Below, in pieces: positions 45,493 to 53,579 of a stretch of 64,000 bases of DNA. The stretch's first letter is position 1. Each line of letters begins with the position of its first letter. Below the pieces are notes generated by a model. The model made no database searches. It was not told the origin of the DNA and saw only the letters and a list, made by a program, of their open reading frames with translations. The position numbers and the translations under genes are program-made. The stretch covers positions 558,001-622,000 of the forward strand of contig NZ_SRMP01000002.1 in the NCBI RefSeq assembly GCF_005925325.1. The letters run 5' to 3'. Source of the DNA: Pedobacter helvus (lineage in GTDB: Bacteria; Bacteroidota; Bacteroidia; Sphingobacteriales; Sphingobacteriaceae).

Positions 45493-46821
45493 ATGATGCC
45501 AGTACAACAATTTATAAACTACATTCTGCAAAATCAGCTTTTCGAAAAAAACGATCACGTGCTGTTGGCTGTAAGCGGAGGTAAAGATTCTGTACTAATG
45601 GCACAGCTATTTAAACTTGCAGGTTTTAGTTTTAGTATAGCGCACTGTAATTTTAATTTACGGGCCAACGAAGCCCAAAGAGACGAAACTTTTGTAAAAT
45701 TGTTGGCCGAAGATATGAACGTGCCCTTTCATGTAGTGCATTTTGATACAAAAGCTTTTGCAGATCAACACCACATTTCTACGCAAATGGCCGCTAGGCA
45801 ACTTCGTTACGAGTGGTTCGAAGAATTACGCTTACAGTGTGGCTATCAATATATAGCGGTAGCGCATCATCAAAACGATGCTATAGAAACTGTACTGCTT
45901 AATTTGGTAAGGGGAACGGGAATTAGCGGCTTGCATGGTATTTTACCAAAACGAGATCATTTGATAAGGCCTTTGCTTTTTCTGTCGAGGCAGGAAATTG
46001 ATGAGGTTTTTGAAAATAACGAGTTTACTTTCGTTGAAGATAGCTCCAATCAGAGTAGCAAATATGCCCGCAATAAGATCCGTTTGAATGTGATACCGCA
46101 TCTGCGGGACATCAATCCTAAATTAGAAGAAACGTTTGCCGAGAATATTCATCGCTTTGCAGAAACAGAAGCTTTAGTGCAAAAAGTGGTAGCAGAAATG
46201 CGTAATCAATTATTTAAAGAGGAGCAAGGAAATATTGTAATCGATATTGCAAAGGTAATAGCTTTACAGCCGCAGAAATTATTGTTCTTCGAGTTGTTAA
46301 AACCTTTGAATTTTACTTCTCCAGTGGTCGACGAAATTTTATCCTCACTAAGTAAACAAAGCGGAACCTCATTCTACAGCAGCACGCATCGTCTTACCGT
46401 AGATAGGGATCAATTAGTGATTTCATTATTGTTTGAAAGGGAACAAGAACTGTATTATTTGCACGGCGAAGGAAATTTAAAGTTAGGAGAGGGGAAGATC
46501 TCGTTGACGCTTTCTGAAAATCTTAATTTTAAAGCAGATAAAAAAGTGGCTTACGTAGATGCCAATCTATTAATTTTTCCATTAGTGATAAGGTTTAGGC
46601 AAGATGGCGACAGGTTTAAGCCGCTTGGTATGAAATCTTTTAAGAAGCTAAGCGATTTCCTAGTGGATGAAAAAGTGCCTCTGCCGCAAAAAGATAAAGT
46701 GCCTTTGTTAATTAATGGCAATGGCGAGTTCATTTGGGTTGCGGGGATGCGTCAAGATGAAAGATACAAAGTGAGTGCAACAACAAAAAAAGTTGCTATA
46801 TTCGAATTATCAAATTTATAA
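45493..46821 (+). CDS. tilS: tRNA(Ile)-lysidine synthase
   Basis: Adds lysine to the wobble cytidine of CAT-anticodon tRNA-Ile so that it reads AUA; an essential enzyme. Of two adjacent ATGs, the first (45493) is used; a TTG further up is ignored. The PP-loop SGGKDSV near 28-34 binds ATP. VAHHQNDAIETVLLNLVRGTGISGL near 123-147 and the EDSSNQSSKYARNKIR segment near 180-195 are TilS hallmarks, followed by the C-terminal TilS_C domain (FRQDGDRFKPLGM...KKLSDFLVDEKVP). The next gene starts immediately after the stop. The CAT tRNA at 34606 is a possible substrate type. Confidence 0.96.
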   Translation: MMPVQQFINYILQNQLFEKNDHVLLAVSGGKDSVLMAQLFKLAGFSFSIAHCNFNLRANEAQRDETFVKLLAEDMNVPFHVVHFDTKAFADQHHISTQMAARQLRYEWFEELRLQCGYQYIAVAHHQNDAIETVLLNLVRGTGISGLHGILPKRDHLIRPLLFLSRQEIDEVFENNEFTFVEDSSNQSSKYARNKIRLNVIPHLRDINPKLEETFAENIHRFAETEALVQKVVAEMRNQLFKEEQGNIVIDIAKVIALQPQKLLFFELLKPLNFTSPVVDEILSSLSKQSGTSFYSSTHRLTVDRDQLVISLLFEREQELYYLHGEGNLKLGEGKISLTLSENLNFKADKKVAYVDANLLIFPLVIRFRQDGDRFKPLGMKSFKKLSDFLVDEKVPLPQKDKVPLLINGNGEFIWVAGMRQDERYKVSATTKKVAIFELSNL

Positions 46822-47304
46822 ATGGACGGCAGATACACCTACATAGAGAAACAGTACATTGGTCGCGATTATATTCGTATTTGCATACGTTTGGTAATGG
46901 CAGCTTTCTGTTTTGCGGTATATGTTTACGAAAGAGACAGAGACAATACTGTTGATTTATTCTTGGTAGTAGGTTTTGGTATTATTGGCGTTTCTATTAT
47001 TTTACTGTTTATGGTACAGTACAAAACCGTTATAGAAAACAAAAAAGTATTTATCGATGGTTTATGGACGGCAAAAAAGGTGGTCATCGATCTGAATAAC
47101 ATCACTGATATCCGTAAGGAAACTTATAGCCGATATTTCTTTAACAATCCGGTGTATAACCTTCATAAAAATGGAACGGTTCGTTTCTTCTCTTCTGGAA
47201 GGGATGCCGTAGTACTTACAGATAGAGACGGCTTGCAGTATTACATTGGTACGCAAAGGCCAAATGAAATGTATCTGGTGCTGCAAAACGAAATGAAGGC
47301 GTAA
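46822..47304 (+). CDS. Hypothetical membrane protein with PH-like C-terminal domain
   Basis: A 160-residue protein. Two membrane helices (about 19-36 and 46-64) are followed by a soluble C-terminal region (about 65-160) with a short-strand pattern resembling bacterial PH-like domains: KTVIENKKVFIDGLW, KKVVIDLNNITDI, LTDRDGLQYYIGTQRPNEMYLVLQ. The ATG directly follows the tilS stop with no spacer, so translation is probably coupled. I do not recognise a named family; the PH-like reading is an inference. No signal peptide is seen. Confidence 0.7.
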   Translation: MDGRYTYIEKQYIGRDYIRICIRLVMAAFCFAVYVYERDRDNTVDLFLVVGFGIIGVSIILLFMVQYKTVIENKKVFIDGLWTAKKVVIDLNNITDIRKETYSRYFFNNPVYNLHKNGTVRFFSSGRDAVVLTDRDGLQYYIGTQRPNEMYLVLQNEMKA

Positions 47305-47430
47305 TGCCCTCAACTTGTGAATAACATTCCCCAGTTTTTCTTTCTTTTTCCTGAAAACCGTGGTTTTTGGTGCGATTTGTCAATTTTTTGGTAAGGCATT
47401 AAAGTTGTTTTCTACACGGAAACAATTACC

Positions 47431-47898
47431 ATGAAAAAGAATTTTATTTATTTATTGCTAGCATTTGCCATGTTGAATGTAGCAAAAGTTAAGGCTCAGG
47501 TGTATGTTGCTAAGGTTTCTAAAGACTCGTTAAATATATTAACAGAGAGGTTAGCCGCATTAAAGGCCAGTCAAAAAATACAAGAATTAAAAATTGAGGA
47601 GGCTAAAGAAGAAGCAGAAGTAGAAAAGCTAAGAATAAAATTATTAGAAGCTAACGACAAAGCGAAAGATGCGGCAAGTAAAAGTAACAAAACCACGCAA
47701 AAATTAGGCGAGGGAACTGTTGACTCAAAAGAAACCGATAAGTTGGCCAAAAAAGCTAAAAGTTCGATGGAAGATTCGCAAAAAGCTTTGGATAAGTACA
47801 ATAAGCAAATTGGTGTGGTAGAAAAGCTAAGGGTAGAGATCCAAACGGAAGAACGCAAGGCGGGATACAAAAAACCAAATATTGTATTTGGATACTGA
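47431..47898 (+). CDS. Exported coiled-coil protein (hypothetical)
   Basis: A 155-residue protein with a signal peptide (1-22, MKKNFIYLLLAFAMLNVAKVKAQ) and a mature part that is almost wholly charged helix, rich in K, E, A and L: DSLNILTERLAALKASQKIQELKIEEAKEEAEVEKLRIKLLEANDKAKD near 31-80. A coiled coil is likely. The end GYKKPNIVFGY is aromatic. It has no lipobox or membrane anchor, so it should be periplasmic. No known family is recognised. It ends before a strong terminator. Confidence 0.7.
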   Translation: MKKNFIYLLLAFAMLNVAKVKAQVYVAKVSKDSLNILTERLAALKASQKIQELKIEEAKEEAEVEKLRIKLLEANDKAKDAASKSNKTTQKLGEGTVDSKETDKLAKKAKSSMEDSQKALDKYNKQIGVVEKLRVEIQTEERKAGYKKPNIVFGY

Positions 47899-47901
47899 TA
47901 G

Positions 47902-47927
47902 AAAAGGTGCTTTAGGCACCTTTTTTT
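47902..47927 (+). terminator. Terminator after the coiled-coil gene
   Basis: Stem AAAAGGTGC / GCACCTTTT with loop TTTAG and a T-run; 4 bases past the stop codon. Confidence 0.9.
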
Positions 47928-47987
47928 ATGCGAAAAACCTAACCATTTTATTACCCACAGATAACAATGTTTAATCAAGATATCCTT

Positions 47988-47995
47988 TACATTTG
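47988..47995 (+). promoter_or_regulatory. Candidate -7 element of bshA
   Basis: TACATTTG matches TAnnTTTG, 38 bases before the ATG. No TTG at standard spacing is clear. Confidence 0.4.
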
Positions 47996-48033
47996 CCTTT
48001 GTAAATTTTTTAATTTGCATCACAGCCAACTAA

Positions 48034-49164
48034 ATGAAAATAGGAATAGTTTGTTACCCTACCTTTGGAGGTAGTGGCGTAGTAGCTACAGAGCTTGGAA
48101 AAGCTTTGGCTAACGAAGGACATCAAGTACATTTTATCACATATAGTCAGCCGGCAAGGCTTGATTTTTTCTCAGCTAACTTGTTTTATCACGAGGTTTC
48201 TGTAAGAGATTATCCGTTATTTGATTATGCACCTTACGAGTCTGCTTTGGCAAGCAAGTTAGTAGATGTTGTACGGTTCGAACAGCTAGATATTCTGCAT
48301 GTACATTATGCTATTCCTCACGCTTCGGCAGCATTTATGGCAAAGCAAATCTTGGCTACTTATGGCATCAATATTCCTTTTGTAACTACGTTACACGGAA
48401 CAGATATCACCTTGGTAGGTAAAGATGCTACTTACAAACCTGTGGTTACGTTTTCTATTAACCAAAGTGATGGTGTAACTACCGTATCCGAAGATTTAAA
48501 GGAAGATACTTACCGTCATTTCGATATTACTAAAGAGATTAAGGTAATCCCAAATTTCATTGATTTCAATCGTTTCAGTTTGCAGCCGAAAGACCATTTC
48601 AAGAAGGCAATTGCACCAAACAACGAGCGTATTTTAATCCATACTTCTAACTTTAGAAAAGTGAAGCGCACAGAAGATGTAATTAAGATGTTCCATAAAG
48701 TGTTGCAGAAAATTCCTTCAAAGTTATTAATGGTAGGCGATGGTCCAGAGCGTTCTGCAAATGAACAGTTGTGTAGAGAACTTGATATTTGTGATAATGT
48801 ACGTTTCTTGGGCAAGCAAGATGCTGTTGAAGAAATATTGTCGGTTTCCGATTTGTTCATTATCCCTTCAGAAAACGAAAGTTTTGGCTTGGCAGCGTTA
48901 GAAGCGATGGCGTGTAAAGTGCCCGTAATTTCTTCCAATGCGGGTGGTTTGCCAGAGCTTAATATCGATGATTTCTGCGGCTACATGTGCGATGTGGGTG
49001 ACGTAGAGGATATGGCGAATAAGGCAATTACCATTTTAAGCAACGAGGAGAATTTGAAGTACTTCAAAGAAAATGCTTTAACAAGAGCAAGAGACTTCGA
49101 TCTGAAGAAGATCCTACCTCAGTATATTGCTTATTATGAGCAGGTGATTGCGGCCAAGAAATAG
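48034..49164 (+). CDS. bshA: N-acetyl-alpha-D-glucosaminyl L-malate synthase
   Basis: A GT4-family glycosyltransferase (GT-B fold) that joins UDP-GlcNAc and L-malate, the first step in making bacillithiol, the thiol redox buffer of this phylum. The 376 residues show the BshA pattern: MKIGIVCYPTFGGSGVVATELG, FITYSQPARLD, LDILHVHYAIPHA, TTLHGTDITLVG, GVTTVSEDLK, TSNFRKVKRTEDVI and SENESFGLAALEAMA. Length fits the family. The bshB and bshC genes are not in the window. The upstream terminator suggests its own promoter. Confidence 0.95.
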   Translation: MKIGIVCYPTFGGSGVVATELGKALANEGHQVHFITYSQPARLDFFSANLFYHEVSVRDYPLFDYAPYESALASKLVDVVRFEQLDILHVHYAIPHASAAFMAKQILATYGINIPFVTTLHGTDITLVGKDATYKPVVTFSINQSDGVTTVSEDLKEDTYRHFDITKEIKVIPNFIDFNRFSLQPKDHFKKAIAPNNERILIHTSNFRKVKRTEDVIKMFHKVLQKIPSKLLMVGDGPERSANEQLCRELDICDNVRFLGKQDAVEEILSVSDLFIIPSENESFGLAALEAMACKVPVISSNAGGLPELNIDDFCGYMCDVGDVEDMANKAITILSNEENLKYFKENALTRARDFDLKKILPQYIAYYEQVIAAKK

Positions 49165-49227
49165 CAACTGTTCTTAAAGTCATGCATTCCGGCATGCTGA
49201 GCTAATTATTTCTTCTTCATTTAATGT

Positions 49228-49262
49228 TTGTAAAAAGACAAGAGATATTAGTTGTATCTTTG
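49228..49262 (+). promoter_or_regulatory. Candidate promoter of the J-domain/KTSC gene
   Basis: TTG (49228-49230), 24 bases, TATCTTTG (49255-49262). The -7 box is a good match; spacing is slightly long. The ATG is 58 bases downstream. Confidence 0.55.
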
Positions 49263-49320
49263 CGCCTCTAAAATCGTTGCTGTACAATCTTATAACTGAT
49301 TTTAGCTAAACAAAGATTCA

Positions 49321-49767
49321 ATGAGGAAAATAGCAGATTACAGAAAGCTTCTAGGTGTAGATAAAAGTGCAGAGTTAAAAGACTTAAAGTCTATTTATCG
49401 TACGCTAATGAAGGATTTTCATCCAGATAAATTTCAAGAGGAAGAAGAGAGGTTGGCCGCAGAGGCAAAAAGTAAAGAAATTATTGAAGCTTATCATTTC
49501 TTGGTGAGTATTGCTCCAGAAACGCACAATAAAAATTTGGAGACCTATACACAAACTACCATGCTATCTAACATCCAAGATTTTGAGTATAAGCAACAGG
49601 TATTGGTTATTGATTTTTACGATGGTAGCTCATATGAATATTTCGACGTTCCTAGAGCGGTTTATATCAAGTTGGTAAATGCAGACTCTCCTGGCCGTTT
49701 TGCTCGCCGTCATATTTTTAATGATTACCCATGCCGCAATGTGGCTAAAGTAAGCGAAGCTGTTTAA
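49321..49767 (+). CDS. J-domain protein with C-terminal KTSC domain
   Basis: A 148-residue cytoplasmic protein. Residues 5-60 form a J-domain with the HPD tripeptide at 34-36 (KDFHPDKFQ), which stimulates DnaK-type chaperones. Residues about 85-145 match the KTSC family (VLVIDFYDGSSYEYFDVPRAVYIKLVNADSPGRFARRHI), a small domain often next to RNA-related or chaperone genes. The fusion makes a co-chaperone of unknown client. A good -7 element (49255-49262) and a bidirectional terminator (49785-49821) enclose it as a single-gene unit. Confidence 0.88.
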   Translation: MRKIADYRKLLGVDKSAELKDLKSIYRTLMKDFHPDKFQEEEERLAAEAKSKEIIEAYHFLVSIAPETHNKNLETYTQTTMLSNIQDFEYKQQVLVIDFYDGSSYEYFDVPRAVYIKLVNADSPGRFARRHIFNDYPCRNVAKVSEAV

Positions 49768-49784
49768 ATATTTGTTATCATCAT

Positions 49785-49821
49785 AAAAAAAGGACTTACT
49801 TTAGAGATAAGTCCTTTTTTT
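49785..49821. terminator. Bidirectional terminator between convergent genes
   Basis: Perfect 14-base-pair stem AAAAAAAGGACTTA / TAAGTCCTTTTTTT with a 9-base loop, between the J-domain gene and the lactonase gene. Confidence 0.93.
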
Positions 49822-49839
49822 ATGCGATTGGGTTACTTG

Positions 49840-50940
49840 CTATTTGCCAAAAACTAAACAAACCGGTGTGCCAACGTTAATACGTTTTTTGCTGTCTGTT
49901 AATTTTCCTGTTTTAGTATTTCTGTTGAAGACCACTACATCATTAGTGTACTGATGTGCTACGAGCAAAAACTTGCCACTAGGGTCGATACTAAAGTTAC
50001 GAGGCCCTTTGCCTAAAGTACTTACGTTTTCTACAAATTTCAATTTTCCATCTTTTTGTACAGAAAAAACACTGATGGTATTGGCATCTCCACGGTTGCT
50101 CTCATATAAGAATTTGCCATCTGCAGAGATGTGGATATCTGCAGCATCGATGTTTCCTTTGAAATCTTTGGCTACTGTTTCTACCTCTTGTAACAGAGTC
50201 AGATTGCCATCTTTGTAGCTAAATACACTTATTTTCCCGTTAAATTCATGAGCTAAATAGGCATATTTGCCATCAGGGCTAAAGGTGATGTGACGAGGAC
50301 CAGAACCTGAGTTTGTTTTTACACTAGTTTTGAATTTCAACGGTTGTTCCGCCGTAGCATCGTAGTGGTAAACATAAACTTTGTCTTCACCTAAGTCGTT
50401 CGAAATTACATACTTCTTATCTGGAGAAAATAAAACTTGATGTACATGTGCTTTTTCCTGTCGTCTGTCTGGACCTTTTCCGGTATGTTGTATATTCTGC
50501 TTGATATTTGAAAGCGAGCCATCAGGCTTGATGCCGAATACACTGATGCTGCCACCACTGTAATTCGCGGTAATCACATTTTTTCCATCAGTTAAGATAA
50601 AACATGGATTGGTACCTAGCGTTGCCTCTTTATTTAGAAAACTAGCTGCACCAGTTTGGCTGTTAAACTTAAAAGCACTTGCAGCACTATTGGTGCCATC
50701 TTCGTATACGCTGTAAAGAAAGTCGTTGTTTTTGCTTAAGGTTAGGTAGCTCGGATTAGAGACATTTTTAATTACATTTACTTGCTTCGCATCAGCAGTT
50801 TTACTATCGAAATCGTACACATAAATGCCTTCGCTATTGCCTTTGTTGGTGTAAGTGCCAACAATTAATTTATGGTTTTGTGCAAAAGCAATTAAAGAAC
50901 CCGCACTAAGAGAAGCGATCAACAAAAGTTTTCTAAGCAT
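49840..50940 (-). CDS. Lactonase-family seven-bladed beta-propeller (6-phosphogluconolactonase-like), exported
   Basis: A 366-residue protein starting at 50940 (MLRKLLLIASLSAGSLIAFAQ), with a signal peptide of about 20 residues. The mature part repeats propeller blades (NPSYLTLSKNNDFLYSVYE, GPRHITFSPDGKYAYLAHEFNGKISVFS, GPRNFSIDPSGKFLLVAHQYTNDVVVFN), the Lactonase Pfam pattern with VHQVLFSPDKKYV. Family members hydrolyse 6-phosphogluconolactone or other lactones, but export to the periplasm makes a pentose-phosphate role unlikely. It follows the pseudouridine synthase on the same strand beyond a terminator. Confidence 0.9.
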   Translation of the reverse strand: MLRKLLLIASLSAGSLIAFAQNHKLIVGTYTNKGNSEGIYVYDFDSKTADAKQVNVIKNVSNPSYLTLSKNNDFLYSVYEDGTNSAASAFKFNSQTGAASFLNKEATLGTNPCFILTDGKNVITANYSGGSISVFGIKPDGSLSNIKQNIQHTGKGPDRRQEKAHVHQVLFSPDKKYVISNDLGEDKVYVYHYDATAEQPLKFKTSVKTNSGSGPRHITFSPDGKYAYLAHEFNGKISVFSYKDGNLTLLQEVETVAKDFKGNIDAADIHISADGKFLYESNRGDANTISVFSVQKDGKLKFVENVSTLGKGPRNFSIDPSGKFLLVAHQYTNDVVVFNRNTKTGKLTDSKKRINVGTPVCLVFGK

Positions 50941-50969
50941 AATATTGGATTTTTGGAAAGTTAACAATA

Positions 50970-51004
50970 AATAAAAAATGCGCAAAAGTTAATTCTGCGC
51001 ATTT
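50970..51004 (-). terminator. Terminator of the pseudouridine synthase gene
   Basis: Perfect 9-base-pair stem AAATGCGCA / TGCGCATTT (50976-51004); on the minus strand a T-run follows. Confidence 0.85.
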
Positions 51005-51012
51005 AGTGTTTT

Positions 51013-52371
51013 TTATTTGATCAGATGTTTGATCTGTATTAATTCATGTTCGTCTAAGAAACGCCATTTACCTCTAGGCAAGTCTTTTTTGGTAAGGTTA
51101 CCGTAAACTACACGGTCAAGTTTTACAACTTCGTAACCTAAGTGTTCGAAGATACGACGTACAATTCTGTTTTTACCACTATGTATCTGGATGCCTACTT
51201 CATTTTTAGCAGCACCAGCTACGTAAGAAATGTTATCAGGCTTAATTAAACCATCTTCTAGCTCTAAACCAAACTGAATTTTATTGAAATCACCTTGTGT
51301 TAAATTTCTGTTTAGCTCTACTTGGTAAATTTTGGTGATGCCATTGCGTGGATGTGAAAGCTTGTCGGCTAAATCTCCATCATTGGTCATTAACAACAAA
51401 CCTGTAGTGTTTCTATCTAAACGACCAACGGGGTAAATGCGTTCGCGACTGGCTTTCTCTACCAAGTGCATTACAGTTTTACGCTCTTGAGGGTCTTCAG
51501 TAGTAGTGATATAATCTTTAGGCTTGTTTAAGAGCACGTAAACTCTCTTTTCGCGTTTCAACAACTCGCCATTGTATCTTACTTCGTCTTTATAAGGATT
51601 TACTTTGTGGCCTAATTCTGTCACAGGAACTCCATTTACAGAAACTACGCCTGCCTCAATCAATTCATCGGCTTTACGGCGAGAACAGATGCCAGAATTG
51701 GCGATGTAACGGTTCAGGCGAATTAAATCGTCATCAACTTTAGGGGTTGTTTTTCTACTTCTTAAAGTTGGCGCAACCCTTTCGCCTTTATCTTCTTTTT
51801 TGCCTTTGTAGCCACCCTCTTCTCTTTTTCTGAAAGGACGGTTATCTCCATAGCGGTTGCCACTTTCTTTTCTGTCAGAAAATTTAGAAGCGGCACCATC
51901 TTTAGCATAGCTATCTTTTTTTACATAGCTTCTTTTGCCCTCATTATTTTCTTCAAGACTACCTCTTGCAGAAAAAGGTCTGTCTAGTTTTTCCCAAGAT
52001 TTACCGTCTTTCTTATCGAATGATTTTTTAAATCCTGATGTTTCGTTTGAATCTCTTCTAGGTCTTTCAGATCTAGACTGGAAATCTCCACCTCTAGAAT
52101 TGCCCCCTTTGAAATATTTTTTATCGAAAGACTTTTTGAAGTTTGAACCTTCGTCCGAGTCATTTCTTGATCTTGATGAGCGAGGTTTGAAATCATCGCC
52201 CTTTGTGAATTTAGAATCTCTTCTGTCATTAGCGCCGAAACTTCTGCTTTCGTCTCTTGTACTAAATCTTTTTGGCTTGTCACTATCTGTTTGTGCGGTT
52301 CTTCTTCCCGTTGTGCTTCTGCCTGGTTTGGACTTGTCATCCCGACTTTTCCCTTTGTTACTATTTGTCAT
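51013..52371 (-). CDS. rRNA pseudouridine synthase (RluB/RsuA family) with long disordered N-terminus
   Basis: Converts a uridine in ribosomal RNA to pseudouridine. The C-terminal 240 residues are the enzyme: an S4 RNA-binding domain (LNRYIANSGICSRRKADELIEAGVVSVNG) and the catalytic domain with GRLDRNTTGLLLMTNDGDLADKL, where the Asp of GRLDRNTTG is catalytic, and SGKNRIVRRIFEHLGYEV. The first 205 residues are low complexity, rich in R, S, K, D and G, with an internal repeat (FKKSFDKK occurs twice, about 45 residues apart). This basic tail is typical of Bacteroidota homologues and probably binds RNA. Subfamily (RluB or RluF) is not certain. Confidence 0.92.
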   Translation of the reverse strand: MTNSNKGKSRDDKSKPGRSTTGRRTAQTDSDKPKRFSTRDESRSFGANDRRDSKFTKGDDFKPRSSRSRNDSDEGSNFKKSFDKKYFKGGNSRGGDFQSRSERPRRDSNETSGFKKSFDKKDGKSWEKLDRPFSARGSLEENNEGKRSYVKKDSYAKDGAASKFSDRKESGNRYGDNRPFRKREEGGYKGKKEDKGERVAPTLRSRKTTPKVDDDLIRLNRYIANSGICSRRKADELIEAGVVSVNGVPVTELGHKVNPYKDEVRYNGELLKREKRVYVLLNKPKDYITTTEDPQERKTVMHLVEKASRERIYPVGRLDRNTTGLLLMTNDGDLADKLSHPRNGITKIYQVELNRNLTQGDFNKIQFGLELEDGLIKPDNISYVAGAAKNEVGIQIHSGKNRIVRRIFEHLGYEVVKLDRVVYGNLTKKDLPRGKWRFLDEHELIQIKHLIK

Positions 52372-52531
52372 GATACGCTTTTAATCGCATAAAATAATGC
52401 GGCTACAAAGTTAGCAATTTTACATGGATAAACAATTTGGAAATATAGTGATTTTTCTAAAAAATACACCATGTAAAATCTACGCTCAAGGTATTTTAAA
52501 CCATGATTTTTACGATTATTATTGTAAGTGG

Positions 52532-52562
52532 TTGATAATTAAATAAATAAAATGTACCTTTG
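52532..52562 (+). promoter_or_regulatory. Promoter of the lytic transglycosylase gene
   Basis: TTG (52532-52534), exactly 20 bases, TACCTTTG (52555-52562): a textbook Bacteroidota promoter, 39 bases before the ATG. Upstream, ATTTTACATGG (52417-52427) and CCATGTAAAAT (52469-52479) form an 11-base inverted repeat. Confidence 0.8.
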
Positions 52563-52601
52563 CCGCCACAAGTATTAAGTGTTAACTAAAAAAGGAGGAA
52601 G

Positions 52602-53384
52602 ATGTTAAAGAAACACCTCATTCCATTAACAGTAATTCTAGGATTATTGCTGATGGCAAATGTGTTTGCTTATAAGCTACCAACCAAAGTAGAAAATCTT
52701 AAGAAAGATAACTATACCAACATTACAAAAGAAACCGAAGAGCCGGTATTTTCAATAGCTCAACTAGAGTTTGCCGAAGAAACATTGCCAGTTGGCGATA
52801 CTAGGGTAACTCAAAAAATGAAGAGAACTTTGGCTTCATTTTCTTATGGAAATTTGCAAACAAATCGTTTGCATTTAAAAGCAGCGGAATGGTTTCCTAT
52901 CGTAGAGCCAATTTTGGCAGCCTATGGTATACCTAATGATTTTAAGTATCTGCCTCTAGTAGAGTCGGGCTTAAGAGGAGGAGTATCACCTAAAGGTGCG
53001 GCAGGTTATTGGCAATTTATGCCTAGTACCGCCCGTATGTATGGTTTAAAGGTGAACAAGAAAGTAGACGAACGTTACAACCTTAAAAAATCTACCATCG
53101 CGGCAGCAAAATACATTAAAGAACTTTATGGAGTCTTTGATAGCTGGACTTTAGTAGCAGCAGCATACAATGTTGGCGATGGCCACATGCGTAGGCAAAT
53201 TAGCCGCCAAAGGCAGGATAATTATTTCAAAATGAAGCTGAATAGAGAAACAGGGGCTTATGTCTACAAACTGATCTCGATGAAAGAAATTCTAGAAAAT
53301 CCTAGCCGTAACGGTTATAAAAATCAGAAAGCGTTAATCGCATATAAAGAAGTAGAAGACGCAAGTGCTACTACTGTAGAGTAA
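52602..53384 (+). CDS. Lytic transglycosylase, SLT domain
   Basis: A 260-residue peptidoglycan-cleaving enzyme. The N-terminus (MLKKHLIPLTVILGLLLMANVFA) is a signal peptide or anchor, so it acts in the periplasm. The goose-lysozyme-like SLT domain (about 95-235) has LPLVESGLRGGVSPKGAAGYWQFMP with catalytic Glu121, then KKSTIAAAKYIKELYGVFDSWTLVAAAYNVGDG. There is no LysM domain, so it is a short MltE/Slt-type form. The ATG is preceded by AAAGGAGGAAG, one of the few strong ribosome sites in the window, and by a clean promoter, so good expression is expected. Confidence 0.94.
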   Translation: MLKKHLIPLTVILGLLLMANVFAYKLPTKVENLKKDNYTNITKETEEPVFSIAQLEFAEETLPVGDTRVTQKMKRTLASFSYGNLQTNRLHLKAAEWFPIVEPILAAYGIPNDFKYLPLVESGLRGGVSPKGAAGYWQFMPSTARMYGLKVNKKVDERYNLKKSTIAAAKYIKELYGVFDSWTLVAAAYNVGDGHMRRQISRQRQDNYFKMKLNRETGAYVYKLISMKEILENPSRNGYKNQKALIAYKEVEDASATTVE

Positions 53385-53420
53385 AAAATAATTGGTATAG
53401 CTTTTTTATAAGCATTTTAG

Positions 53421-53465
53421 AAGGCTGTTTCTCTTTTTCCAGGGGAAGCAGCCTTTTCTTTTTGT
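53421..53465 (+). terminator. Terminator after the lytic transglycosylase gene
   Basis: Stem AAGGCTG-T-TTC / GAA-G-CAGCCTT with one internal mismatch and a T-rich 3' side. Confidence 0.8.
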
Positions 53466-53541
53466 TAAGCCACCAATGCACAGATTTTTAATGTTATATA
53501 TATTAATGAGATTTAGTAATCTGTTCATCTGTAACTAATTT

Positions 53542-53577
53542 ACTTTCTACTTTTACATTTAACTTTCTACTTTTGAT
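53542..53577 (+). promoter_or_regulatory. Tandem repeat with -7-like element before the reductase gene
   Basis: ACTTTCTACTTTT occurs twice with a 20-base period (53542 and 53562); the second copy ends in TACTTTTG (53569-53576), a -7 match, 3 bases before the ATG. Confidence 0.4.
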
Positions 53578-53579
53578 CC

